From JBNKHH01 sp050290245 (GTDB taxonomy: Bacteria > Pseudomonadota > Alphaproteobacteria > Rhodobacterales > Rhodobacteraceae): 64,000 nucleotides of DNA. The number at the start of each line of letters is the position of its first letter. Positions within the stretch are counted from its first letter, which is position 1. The notes under the pieces were generated by a model. It was not told the DNA's origin. It ran no database searches and saw only the letters and a list, made by a program, of their open reading frames with translations. The position numbers and the translations under genes were made by a program. Below are positions 7,529-16,600 of this stretch, one piece after another. Location of the stretch: assembly GCA_050290245.1 (NCBI GenBank), contig JBNKHH010000020.1, forward strand, positions 15,645 to 79,644, written 5' to 3'.

Positions 7529-9613
7529 TTAGACAACCTGCGCTTTCGGCGGGGCATAGGTCACCGGGCCGGTTTTGTCAGCCAGCCAGGGCGGGAGTTC
7601 GGTCCAGTTTTCTTCGTCGTTGACGATCGGGGGGGTGAACTTGGTGTCTTTCTCGAAAACCCGTGCCAACATGGTCAGCCCAGAGGCCATCGCGGGCGAG
7701 GCGGGTGGTTGCAGTGGCATGTTGGTGAAGATTTTCTGGATGACGGTATCGCGCATGGGGCCAGAGGGCAGGTGGAACTCAAGCCCAAGCGCCGTGCCAC
7801 CGTCGTTTGGCATCCTGCGGCGCACCTGGGTCGGGACCACGCCGACGCCGTTCAGCTCGACCCCGACCCAGTCGCCGGCCGCCAAGCCGGTTTTCCGGGT
7901 TTCGAGCCGAACGAGAATGCCTGACATCGAAATGTTGACGATGCGCCCTTCCAGGCCGAAACCGTCCATCATCAGGCGGCAGGCCTCTTCGCGTTCAAAC
8001 CGTTCCTCGGCGCGATGTACCGGCCGGGGCACGGCGACAGTCATGACCATCAAGAGCACGACCATGTTGAAGATTGACCAAAAGGCGACAACCGGCAGAA
8101 GTTCGCCCGTTGTGACAATCCGCGTCGAAAAGCCGGTGTTCAACATCAGGCCACTGCCGATCGCCAGGATCAGGCCAAGCGCGATCAGCACCGTGAACCG
8201 GTCTTCGCGCGCAAGGCCCGCATCACTGCCCTTCGGGGTGACCTTGAAGCTATGGCCGTGAGGCTTGACCAGTGTAAAAAACACCACCGGCATCAGGCGG
8301 AAAGATTGCAGCACGCTTTCCACGGTCGACGACAGGGGCGCGAAATCGCGCGGAGCCAGGAACTGCATGTAGAGCATGGCGGCGATGATGGTCGGGATCT
8401 GATAGAACAGAATATCTTCGAGCGATGCGTTGACCAGGGGTGGCACGCCGGTCAGGAGATAGATCGCCGGCGTCGCCATCGCCAACGGCTGGCAGATCGA
8501 CTGGGACAGCCAGTGACTGGGATTGAAAAAAAGCCGTTGGATAAAGGTCAGCCCCGGCCCGAGGGGGCCTTTCGAGGTGTAAAGAAGCTGGACCGCGCCC
8601 TGCGCCCAGCGGGCGCGCTGCACGAAATAGGCGTCCAGCGTTTCAGGGGCCAGGCCAATCGCCAGGCGCTCGCCCAGATAGCGCGTGATCAGCCCCTTGC
8701 GCAGCATCGCCATCGTCAAAAGCATGTCTTCGGTGATCGAATCCGTGGGCATGGCGCCCCCGATCGCCTCCATCGCCGAGCGTCGGATGATCCCGTTCGA
8801 TCCGCAGCAAAAGGCACAGTCCCAGCCGTCGCGACCGGGTTGAATGACGTCAAAGAAAAAGCGCTGTTCGTCGGGCAGGCTGGCGCGCATGTCCAGGTTG
8901 GTTTGCAGGGGTGTGGCGTTGAAGAAATGGTGCGGCATCTGGACGATGCCGATCTTTGGGTCCTGGAAGAACCCGATGGCACGCATCAACATGCGGCGCT
9001 GCGGGATAAAATCGGCATCCAGCACCAGCACGAATTCCGAGGACGTGCGTTTGAAGGCGGCGTTGATGTTGCCGGCCTTGGCATGAGCATTGTCGGCGCG
9101 CGTCAGGTGGTTGACGCCACGCTCTGCGCAATAGTCAGCCAGCCAGTCGCGGCGACCATCGTCCAGGACGTGGACGTGCAGCCGGGACAGCGGCCAGTCC
9201 AGCGCCAGCGCGCCGGCTATGGTTTTTTCCAGCACGTCGATGGGTTCGTTATAAGTTGCGATAAAGATGTCGACGTGCGGCAGTTCGTGGGCTGGCAGGG
9301 CACGCAACCGGGTTTCGTGTGCGTCGGCCTCCGCCGAACGGTCGCTGCGTTTCAACAGGATCAAGGCCAATTGCAGGGATTCGTACCACAACCACAATTC
9401 GGCCAGGAAAACCGCCCAAACCAGGGCGTCCGGGAGGCTGATGGTATTTGCTGGCAGCACAGTCACAGTCACCCGCCACCAGAGATAGTTGGCCAGAAGC
9501 GCCGAGAAAGCCAGGGTTGCGACCGCGGTTCGCAGCCGCGCCGTGGCGGACCACGGAGGTGTGGCGATCGACGCGCCAATCACCAACAGGATCATCAACA
9601 GCCCGTCACCCAT
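7529..9613 (-). CDS. Processive GT2 polysaccharide synthase with C-terminal PilZ domain (BcsA/BgsA-like)
   Basis: A 694-residue inner-membrane beta-glycan synthase that should polymerise a UDP-sugar and export the chain. N-terminal membrane helices (about 5-88) are followed by the GT2 core: DD at 151-152, DAD at 199-201, TED at 294-296 and QRARW at 332-336. More membrane helices follow to about 525. The C-terminal region has a PilZ signature, RAEER at 534-538 and NISMSG at 560-565, implying c-di-GMP control. It overlaps the upstream membrane-fusion protein gene by 8 bp. That two-gene order matches the rhizobial bgsBA mixed-linkage beta-glucan operon; cellulose synthase (BcsA) is the alternative, but no bcsB/bcsZ is nearby. 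Confidence 0.88.
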   Translation of the reverse strand: MGDGLLMILLVIGASIATPPWSATARLRTAVATLAFSALLANYLWWRVTVTVLPANTISLPDALVWAVFLAELWLWYESLQLALILLKRSDRSAEADAHETRLRALPAHELPHVDIFIATYNEPIDVLEKTIAGALALDWPLSRLHVHVLDDGRRDWLADYCAERGVNHLTRADNAHAKAGNINAAFKRTSSEFVLVLDADFIPQRRMLMRAIGFFQDPKIGIVQMPHHFFNATPLQTNLDMRASLPDEQRFFFDVIQPGRDGWDCAFCCGSNGIIRRSAMEAIGGAMPTDSITEDMLLTMAMLRKGLITRYLGERLAIGLAPETLDAYFVQRARWAQGAVQLLYTSKGPLGPGLTFIQRLFFNPSHWLSQSICQPLAMATPAIYLLTGVPPLVNASLEDILFYQIPTIIAAMLYMQFLAPRDFAPLSSTVESVLQSFRLMPVVFFTLVKPHGHSFKVTPKGSDAGLAREDRFTVLIALGLILAIGSGLMLNTGFSTRIVTTGELLPVVAFWSIFNMVVLLMVMTVAVPRPVHRAEERFEREEACRLMMDGFGLEGRIVNISMSGILVRLETRKTGLAAGDWVGVELNGVGVVPTQVRRRMPNDGGTALGLEFHLPSGPMRDTVIQKIFTNMPLQPPASPAMASGLTMLARVFEKDTKFTPPIVNDEENWTELPPWLADKTGPVTYAPPKAQVV

Positions 9614-10895
9614 TACCCGAACTCCGCACCCACTCGGCCAGGATCGTTGGCCCTTCTCGTGCGGTCGCAGTCAGGCGGGCAAAGATATTGTCGAACAGGC
9701 GCGTTACGCGCGGGTCGCGGATACGGACCTCTGCCGTACGGCCTACGTCGCAAAAGGCCTGGGCCACGTTTGGATCGCCTATGTCTGCCGGATCAAGGCG
9801 CAGGAACACCTTGACGCCATTGGTGTTTTCAGCCGCCCCCACGGCGGCGTCGATGGCCGGGATAGCCGCACCGCCCCCGGCGGCATGGCGCGATACGACG
9901 GTGGCATTGAACGGATCGTCGGAGCCGCGCAGATACACGATGGCCTCGCTGCCCGCCTGCAGGTCTTCGAAAGCACGCTCGTCGAACACCACTTCGAGAA
10001 ACCGGCGTTCGCAGTCCAGCACCTGAAACAGGTCCGAGCCCGTGGTGACGCTGGCCCCCTCGCGCCGCGAGGCAGTCCAGATCACGCCGTCGGTCGAGGC
10101 GAGAGGCGAAAACTGTCCAAGCCCGTCGAATTCCTCGCGCAGCGCTTCAAGCTGCGCCTCAGCCGCGTCGCGCTTGCCCTCGGCTGCTTTGCGGCGCGAA
10201 CGGATGTCGGACAGGGCCATTTCGATATCGTCGATCCGGTCGTAGCCTTCGTCCCGGCGACCGGTGCCTGCGGGCGAGGGCAGGCCGCTTTCGATGGCGG
10301 CGATTTCCACTTTCATCGCCGCGATGCGGGCGTCATCGGCCAGAAGCTGGGCTTCGGCCTCGCGCAACTGGAAGGTCGCGTCCTGCCCCTGAGCCTTGGG
10401 CACCGTCCCGCGCTTGGCCAGGTCGGCGAGGCGCTTTTGTTCGTAAAAGGCCTGGTCCCACTGCACCTCGTGCAGACGCCGGATGGCGATCAACTCTTCC
10501 AGTTTCTGGGTCAGGAAATCCAGTTCGCTGTCCATTTCGGTGCGCGCGCGCAAATGCAGGGTTTCGGCGATATGTGCGACGTGCTCTTCCTCGTCGCGCA
10601 GGGCGCGCGCATGGCGTGAGGCGGACAGAACTTCGCCTTCAAGCCGCGTGATCTCAGCCCGGCTGGCGCGGCTTGCGCGCATGTCGAACAGAACCTCGTC
10701 CCGGCGGATCGCGCTCGCAGGGCCCGGCGTCGCGCGGGTGATAGTGCCATCCATGGGCGCGCGCACGGTCAGGATCGGAGCGTTGATCACGGCGAACTTT
10801 GAGACATAACCGGTCGCGCGCGGCCATAACAACATGACCACTGCGGTGCCGACGAACAAGGCGGCGGCCACGCGGATACGGCGGGTGCCGAGCAT
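9606..10895 (-). CDS. HlyD-type membrane-fusion protein (BgsB-like)
   Basis: A 429-residue protein with one N-terminal membrane helix (RVAAALFVGTAVVMLLW), a biotinyl-lipoyl-like barrel segment (VRAPMDGTITRATPGPAS), a long coiled coil of alternating Glu/Arg/Ala residues, and a second lipoyl half (LASTDGVIWTASRREGASV). Such proteins bridge the periplasm for export. I set the start at the ATG at 10895, preceded by AGGAGA at good spacing, rather than 41 codons upstream. It overlaps the synthase gene by 8 bp, so the two products are likely made in fixed ratio. Likely role: export of the polymer made by the synthase. Confidence 0.82.
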   Translation of the reverse strand: MLGTRRIRVAAALFVGTAVVMLLWPRATGYVSKFAVINAPILTVRAPMDGTITRATPGPASAIRRDEVLFDMRASRASRAEITRLEGEVLSASRHARALRDEEEHVAHIAETLHLRARTEMDSELDFLTQKLEELIAIRRLHEVQWDQAFYEQKRLADLAKRGTVPKAQGQDATFQLREAEAQLLADDARIAAMKVEIAAIESGLPSPAGTGRRDEGYDRIDDIEMALSDIRSRRKAAEGKRDAAEAQLEALREEFDGLGQFSPLASTDGVIWTASRREGASVTTGSDLFQVLDCERRFLEVVFDERAFEDLQAGSEAIVYLRGSDDPFNATVVSRHAAGGGAAIPAIDAAVGAAENTNGVKVFLRLDPADIGDPNVAQAFCDVGRTAEVRIRDPRVTRLFDNIFARLTATAREGPTILAEWVRSSGNG

Positions 10896-11133
10896 GGGCA
10901 GGTCTCCTTTCCTGTGCTGGCACCCTAAAGGTCGTTTCCTGAAAAAAATTGCCAATGGCCCGGGGCGGATAGGGATTTTTTGCCAAGGCATTGAATTAAA
11001 ATGCACAGAGACAGGCACGGGCGGACGGCTGTATACTGTCGTACACGTCTAAGTGACGGATTCTGCGTCAAAAATTCGCGGTCCCCTGAAAAAGCTCCAT
11101 GCTATAGGCTGGTCGAAACAAGGACGGTCGGAC

Positions 11134-12414
11134 ATGAGCCACATTCAGGATCACGAGCTGCGCTATCAATTGGCGAACGAGCTGCACGCGCGGCCCTTCC
11201 CGATATTGCAGGCGCCCTGCCGCGCCGCCTTTCTGGCGGTCAAACGCCCCAAGGATGCTGCTGCGCGTGACCGTGAGGTGGACCGGGCGCATCTGATCAA
11301 GTTACTCGACCGCTACGGCGCAGCACATCCGCAGCCTGGCGCGACCCACTATTTCGGCCAGATCGGCAAACACCAGCTCAAGTGGGAAAACCACACCGAG
11401 TTCGTGACATATACGATCCTTGCCGAAGGTGTAGCCGAAACGCCCTTCGATGCGAGCGTGTTTTCCATGTTCCCCGACGACTGGCTGTCTGAGGCGCCGG
11501 GCGAGCGCATCACCTCGGCGCTGGTGAGGGTGGAGGTGGCCGAGGATGACGAGGCGATCACTTCGAAGCTTGAGAAATGGTTCGTTCCCGAAAGCCTGGC
11601 GGCCAGCCGCGTGCTGGACGACGAGGCGGTCATGGCAGGCGATTTTCGTATCGACCAGGGCGGGCATATCCGGTTCGCGCTCTTCGTGCGACCGACCATG
11701 GGCGCGCGGCGCGTGGGTCGGGTGGTGCAGCGGATTTGCGAGATCGAGACCTACAAGACCATGTCGATGCTGGGGCTGACGCGCAGCCGCGCGATCTCGC
11801 CCAGGCTGGGCCATATCGACGGCGAGCTGACGCGCCTCATGGCCGAAATGTCGTCGGACGTCGCCCAACCCGAAGCGACTTTGAAGGCGCTGTTGAGGGT
11901 GTCTGCCGAGCTTGAGACACTTGCCACGCAGACGTCGTTCCGTTTCGGCGCGACGGGGGCCTATGAAGCGCTGGTCAATCAGCGTGTCGAGATCCTGAGA
12001 GAAAGCCGGTTCCGGGGCGCGCAGACCTTTTCGGAATTCATGATGCGCCGGTTCGATCCGGCCATGCGGACGGTCAAATCGACCGAAGGGCGGCTGACCT
12101 CGATGGCCGTGCGGGCGACTCGGGCGGCGAACCTGCTTAGAACACAGGTGGATGTAGAGCGCTCGGCCCAGAACCAGGCCTTGCTGGCCTCGATGGACCG
12201 GCGCGCGGATTTGCAACTGAGGTTGCAGCACACGGTCGAGGGGCTCTCGGTCGTGGCAATCAGCTATTACGCGGTGAACCTTGCCGCCTACATGGCCTAT
12301 CCGGGGTTGGAACCGCTCGGTCTTTCAAAGGGGTTGGCGACCGCGATCCTGACGCCCCTTGTCGTGTTTGCGGTCTGGCTTTTGATCAGGCGCTTGAGGC
12401 GCGGGTTCCACTGA
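11134..12414 (+). CDS. DUF3422 family membrane protein
   Basis: A 426-residue protein beginning MSHIQDHELRYQLANELHARPFP, the conserved opening of the DUF3422 family found across alphaproteobacteria. The long soluble N-terminal part is mostly helical and ends in two membrane segments (about GLSVVAISYYAVNLAAYMAY and ATAILTPLVVFAVWLLI), so it is probably anchored in the inner membrane with its bulk in the cytoplasm. Function unknown. The start at 11134 follows AAGGACGG; a 27-codon upstream extension is open but lacks family resemblance. It is divergent from the exopolysaccharide operon and convergent with the peptide permease genes. Confidence 0.88.
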   Translation: MSHIQDHELRYQLANELHARPFPILQAPCRAAFLAVKRPKDAAARDREVDRAHLIKLLDRYGAAHPQPGATHYFGQIGKHQLKWENHTEFVTYTILAEGVAETPFDASVFSMFPDDWLSEAPGERITSALVRVEVAEDDEAITSKLEKWFVPESLAASRVLDDEAVMAGDFRIDQGGHIRFALFVRPTMGARRVGRVVQRICEIETYKTMSMLGLTRSRAISPRLGHIDGELTRLMAEMSSDVAQPEATLKALLRVSAELETLATQTSFRFGATGAYEALVNQRVEILRESRFRGAQTFSEFMMRRFDPAMRTVKSTEGRLTSMAVRATRAANLLRTQVDVERSAQNQALLASMDRRADLQLRLQHTVEGLSVVAISYYAVNLAAYMAYPGLEPLGLSKGLATAILTPLVVFAVWLLIRRLRRGFH

Positions 12415-12511
12415 GAATGTTTTTTCTTGGTCTCGCCGGTCGCCATCGCCACGGGGACAGATGGTGCATCCGGTGTCGACCCCTCGGGAAATTTCTTACA
12501 AGAAGAGGAGA

Positions 12512-13486
12512 TTACCGGCCCCGGATGCGGGGGTCGAGCGCGTCGCGAAGCCCGTCGCCGACGTAGTTCACAGACAGCACCGTCAGCGAGATCATGATGC
12601 CGGGCCAGATGACCCGCTCGGGGTAAAGCACCATACGGTCGACGGCGTCGAAGAGGAGTTTGCCCCAGGTTGGAAAGTCCGGCGGGAAGCCGAAGCCCAG
12701 AAAGGACAGCGCCGACTCGGTGATAATCGCGGTCGCGATGCCAAGTGTGGCCGAGACCATGATCGGCGACAGTACGTTCGGCAGCAAGTGGCGGATGATC
12801 ATGGCCGTGGGCCGGGTTCCGATCGAGCGGGCAGCGAGGACGAATTCGCGCTCTTTCAGGGCCAGAACATCCCCGCGCACGATCCGGGCGGTCTGCATCC
12901 AGGAGGTCATACCGACGAGCGTGACGATCAAGATGAAAGTGCCGCCCTCGGGGCCGAAGACTGCCGCGAGCCGGTCGCGGAACAACAGGACGGCAACCAG
13001 CAGGAGGGGCAACAGCGGCAGGGCCAGGAAAAGGTCGGTCAGCCGCATCAGGAGACCGTCGAGCGCGCGGAAGTATCCGGCGAGTACGCCGATGAAGGTG
13101 CCGAAAACCACGGAAAGAACCATCGCGGCCAACCCGACCGCAAGGGAAACGCGGCCGCCGTAGAGGAGTCGCCCCAGCGTGTCGCGACCCAGGTTGTCGG
13201 TGCCCAGAGGATAGAGCCAGTTCACCTTGGCGGACGAATCGAACAGTGCCATGTATATCGGACGGGTGTCGCGCAGATTGATGAAGTCGCGACCAGTAGG
13301 GACGTATTTCGGATCGTTCCAATAAACCCAGGGGCCGACCACGACCATCAGGACGATTATTCCAAAGATGGCGGCTCCGATCATCGCGCCGCGGTGGTGT
13401 TTGAACTGGTCCCAGACATCGGCCCACTGGCTGCGTGGCGGTGTTGTCGGGGCGGGGGTGTCGAGGGTCACAGCTGGCTCAGTCAT
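12512..13486 (-). CDS. Peptide ABC transporter permease (OppC/DppC type)
   Basis: Inner-membrane permease of 324 residues with the OppC N-terminal tail, a first helix near residue 35, and the binding-protein-dependent permease domain (LGTDNLGRDTLGRLLYGGRVSL, then five helices). The EAA-loop ATPase contact is AARSIGTRPTAMIIRH. It forms the channel with the downstream-listed OppB-type protein and overlaps it by 8 bp. Substrate is likely a short peptide or similar; specificity cannot be read. Confidence 0.9.
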   Translation of the reverse strand: MTEPAVTLDTPAPTTPPRSQWADVWDQFKHHRGAMIGAAIFGIIVLMVVVGPWVYWNDPKYVPTGRDFINLRDTRPIYMALFDSSAKVNWLYPLGTDNLGRDTLGRLLYGGRVSLAVGLAAMVLSVVFGTFIGVLAGYFRALDGLLMRLTDLFLALPLLPLLLVAVLLFRDRLAAVFGPEGGTFILIVTLVGMTSWMQTARIVRGDVLALKEREFVLAARSIGTRPTAMIIRHLLPNVLSPIMVSATLGIATAIITESALSFLGFGFPPDFPTWGKLLFDAVDRMVLYPERVIWPGIMISLTVLSVNYVGDGLRDALDPRIRGR

Positions 13487-14486
13487 AGCGGATCCTCGGG
13501 TCGAGAATGCCGTAGAGAATATCGGCGATCAGGTTGAACAGCACGATCAGCACCGCGAAGATAAAGGTCAAGGTCTGCACCATTGGCAGGTCGTTGGCCT
13601 GGATGGCGGTGATCAATAGCTGCCCGATGCCGTTCACCTTGAACACCTGTTCGGTGATGATGGCACCGCCGAAGATGGACGGGATGCCGAGCGCGATCAC
13701 GGTCACGACGGGGATGAGCGAGTTTCTCAGGACGTGGACCAGGACCACGGCTTTTTCCGACAGCCCCTTGGCGCGGGCGGTGCGGACGTAATCCTGGGTC
13801 AGGTTGTCCAGCATCGAGGCACGCATGAAGCGGCTGAGTTGCGAGGTGATCTGGAGCGCCAGCACGGTGACGGGCATGACCATTTGTTTCAGTTGTACAA
13901 CGAAGCTGTCCCAGTCCGTGACCCTGTGCGTAGTGTCATAGATCGATGGGAACCAGCCCAGCCAGACCGAGAAGATCACGATCACCAGGACGCCCGAAAA
14001 GAACGGTGGGACCGAAAATCCGACCATAGTCACGAAGGTGCCTGCGTTATCGAACCATGAGTACTGGCGGTAGGCCGAGTAGATGCCGATGGGCAAGGCG
14101 ATCAGGATGGCGACCACATAGGCCACGCCGACTACCCAGAGCGTCTGGGGAATGCGCTGTACGACGATGTCCATGATCGGGCTGCGCGATTGCCAGGAAA
14201 TCATCCGGGGCTGGCCGTCGGCCCATGCCGTGCCGAACAGGGTATCTGCCAGGTACATCGGCTCGACCACCATGAATTGATACAGCCACTTGGGAAAGGC
14301 AATCCAGACGGGCTGACCCACGCCGAGGGCGTCACGCATCTGTTGTTTGACCGCTGGTGGAACGGTCAGCGGGACCTGCGCCATCGGGTCGCCAGGCGCG
14401 AGTTCCAGAAGCAGGAAGATAACCAATGAAATGAATAGAAGTGTCGGGACAGCCAGAACTAGGCGTCGGATGGTGAATGTCAGCAT
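13479..14486 (-). CDS. Peptide ABC transporter permease (OppB/DppB type)
   Basis: A 335-residue permease with the typical OppB start (MLTFTIRRLVLAVPTLLFIS), a periplasmic loop, and five further helices. The EAA loop is RTARAKGLSEKAVVLVHVLR. It lies 82 bp after the binding-protein gene, the usual spacing where a stem-loop or mRNA processing adjusts stoichiometry, and overlaps the OppC-type gene by 8 bp. Confidence 0.9.
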   Translation of the reverse strand: MLTFTIRRLVLAVPTLLFISLVIFLLLELAPGDPMAQVPLTVPPAVKQQMRDALGVGQPVWIAFPKWLYQFMVVEPMYLADTLFGTAWADGQPRMISWQSRSPIMDIVVQRIPQTLWVVGVAYVVAILIALPIGIYSAYRQYSWFDNAGTFVTMVGFSVPPFFSGVLVIVIFSVWLGWFPSIYDTTHRVTDWDSFVVQLKQMVMPVTVLALQITSQLSRFMRASMLDNLTQDYVRTARAKGLSEKAVVLVHVLRNSLIPVVTVIALGIPSIFGGAIITEQVFKVNGIGQLLITAIQANDLPMVQTLTFIFAVLIVLFNLIADILYGILDPRIRYD

Positions 14487-14568
14487 CGGCGTCTCGGCTC
14501 GCGTTTTTCTGGATCCGGGTGCGCCGCCCCGGTGTTCGGGGCGGCGCTTTGGTCAGGTCGGAGGCCGA

Positions 14569-16284
14569 CTACTTGATGCGGTACCAGTCAGCCGTGTTCC
14601 AGATTTCACTGTCCCACGAGTTGATGATGACGCCGCCGAGCGAGTTGGCGCGGGCCGAGACGCGGCCGCGGTAGACCAGCGGGATGATGACGTATTCCTG
14701 CATCAGCATGTCGTTCATCGCCTTGGCCAGACGCGCGCGCTCCTCGATGTCGCCGGTACCGGCCATCTCTGCGATCAGGGCGTCGTACTCTTCCGAGCAG
14801 AAGCGGAGCATGTTGTTGCCCTGCCACTGGTTTTCCGGCTGAGGTGCCTGGTTGCAGGCCCAGTTGGCCATGTAGGCCTCGGGGTCGGTGCCATCGAAGT
14901 TGTTGGCGAACATCTCGACGTCGGCAAAGTTCTTCTGGAAGGTGTCGGGCGAACCCGGGTCGCCGCCGAAGAAGACCGAGGCGTCGATGTTCTTCAGCTC
15001 GGTTTCCACGCCGATCTCGGCCCACCACTGCTTGATCAGCGCCTGGAAGTCCTGGCGTACGGCGTTGGTCGAGGTCTGATACAGCAGGCTCAGTTCCACG
15101 CCATCCTTGTCGCGGATGCCGTTGCCATTGCTGTCGACCCATCCGGCGTCGTCCAGGATCTTCTTGGCGCCCTCGATGTCCTGCGTCATGCAGTCGTCGT
15201 TGGCGGTCGAGGCATAGATCGCCGGGGCGGGCAGGACATTGCATGTCACCTTGCCGGCGTCGCCATAGCCGATTTCCACCAGCAGTTCGCGGTCGATCGC
15301 CATGGACAGAGCCTGGCGCACGGCCTTGTCGACCATCCGCGGGTTCGGGTTGCCGATCACGCCGCGCTGGTCGCCCAGGGCCGGATCGCTGTCGGTCAGG
15401 TTGACTTCGATGCGCTCGACCAGCGTGCCGAAAGTCGACAAAAGCTCGCCCTTCCCGGCAGCCTGCATCGCCGACAACACGTCGGGGGCAAGCTGAAGGT
15501 TCCAAGCATAGTCGAACTCGCCGGTTTCAAGAACCGAGCGGCCTGCCGCGGTCGCATCGCCGCCGCCTTTAAAGGTCACGGTTGCGAATGCGGGCTTGCC
15601 GGGTTCGCGATAGTTTTCGTTGGCGGCCAGCGTGATCACGTCGTTGGGGCGGAATTCCGTCACGACGAAAGGACCGGTGCCGATCGGGTTGAAGTTGGCC
15701 TCGGTGCATTCAGGCGCCTTGGGGCCCATGCAGTCGGCGAACTGTGCGGCCTGAAGGATCGGGGCCTGTGCGCCGACGAAGGGGCCATAGGGGAAGGGCT
15801 TGGAGACGCCGAAGTTGACCACGATGGTCAGGTCGTCCGGCGTGTCAACCGATGTCACGTCGAGGTATTTCTCGGACTGGGCACAGCCACCGCCCTCGGC
15901 AGTGCAGTATTCCCAGGTAAACTTGGCGTCGGCCGAAGTGACCGGCGTGCCGTCGGACCACAACAGGCCCTCTTTCAGTTTCCAGGTGATCTGGGTCAGA
16001 TCAGCGTTCACGCCACCGTTTTCGACGGTCGGAACTTCCTGGGCCAGCCAGGGAACCATGTTGCCGTCCTGGTCATAGCGGGCAAGCGGTTCGATCACGA
16101 GGCTCGCGGCCTCCAGGTCCTTGGTGCCCCCGGACAGATAGGGGTTCATGAGGGACGGCGCCTGCCAGTAGATGATCTTCACTTCGCCGTCGCGGCCGCG
16201 CGGGCCCTCGTGGCCTGCGGCGAACGCCGTCGGGGCCAGGGCTAGGGCTGTGGCGGCCCCGAGTAGGGCTGTCATCAGTTTCAT
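14569..16284 (-). CDS. Peptide ABC transporter substrate-binding protein (OppA/DppA, SBP family 5)
   Basis: Periplasmic binding protein of 571 residues. The N-terminus is a clear signal peptide (MKLMTALLGAATALALAPTAFA, cleavage after AFA). The mature part has the family 5 pattern: LVIEPLARYDQDGNMVPWLA, then LKEGLLWSDGTPVTSADAKFTWEY, and AVRQALSMAIDRELLVE further on. The start at 16284 has an AAGGAGTG Shine-Dalgarno; the in-frame extension upstream is not used. Internal cysteines (CTAEGGGCAQ) suggest a disulfide. First gene of the minus-strand opp unit. Confidence 0.92.
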   Translation of the reverse strand: MKLMTALLGAATALALAPTAFAAGHEGPRGRDGEVKIIYWQAPSLMNPYLSGGTKDLEAASLVIEPLARYDQDGNMVPWLAQEVPTVENGGVNADLTQITWKLKEGLLWSDGTPVTSADAKFTWEYCTAEGGGCAQSEKYLDVTSVDTPDDLTIVVNFGVSKPFPYGPFVGAQAPILQAAQFADCMGPKAPECTEANFNPIGTGPFVVTEFRPNDVITLAANENYREPGKPAFATVTFKGGGDATAAGRSVLETGEFDYAWNLQLAPDVLSAMQAAGKGELLSTFGTLVERIEVNLTDSDPALGDQRGVIGNPNPRMVDKAVRQALSMAIDRELLVEIGYGDAGKVTCNVLPAPAIYASTANDDCMTQDIEGAKKILDDAGWVDSNGNGIRDKDGVELSLLYQTSTNAVRQDFQALIKQWWAEIGVETELKNIDASVFFGGDPGSPDTFQKNFADVEMFANNFDGTDPEAYMANWACNQAPQPENQWQGNNMLRFCSEEYDALIAEMAGTGDIEERARLAKAMNDMLMQEYVIIPLVYRGRVSARANSLGGVIINSWDSEIWNTADWYRIK

Positions 16285-16600
16285 GGATACACTCCTTGTT
16301 GAAGATGAACGTGCCGAGGTGGTCGCTGAAAGAGCGACCTGTGACCGATCTGAAACTCTGCAGGGTGCGATGTGCTCACTGCGTCCCGTTTTCTTTATTG
16401 ATCGTCCCACCCACGGCATGGACGAAGGAAGTTTCGACCAAATGGTCAACAAATTGCAAGCATTGCCGCTAGGTCAGCATTCAATTTCTCGTCGTTGGAC
16501 AGTCAACTGCCCGGGAAATGACCGCTTTGCCTCCGGGTGGTTTGACAGGCCGAGGGCAGGGCGATTAGCGTTTGCTGCAATGCTTTGAACGGGGAATCCC
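16285..16600. promoter_or_regulatory. Divergent promoter region between oppA-type and fused ATPase genes
   Basis: 316 bp without a gene; it should carry the promoters of both transport units. In the oppA leader there is a perfect hairpin at 16321-16339 (GGTCGCT/AGCGACC, loop GAAAG). On the plus strand a TTGACA lies at 16542-16547 but no convincing -10 follows. No regulator site is recognisable. Confidence 0.5.

Noticed and set aside
8252..9814. 520-codon plus-strand frame opposite the GT2 synthase
   Set aside because: Antisense shadow of a clearly functional synthase and fusion-protein gene.
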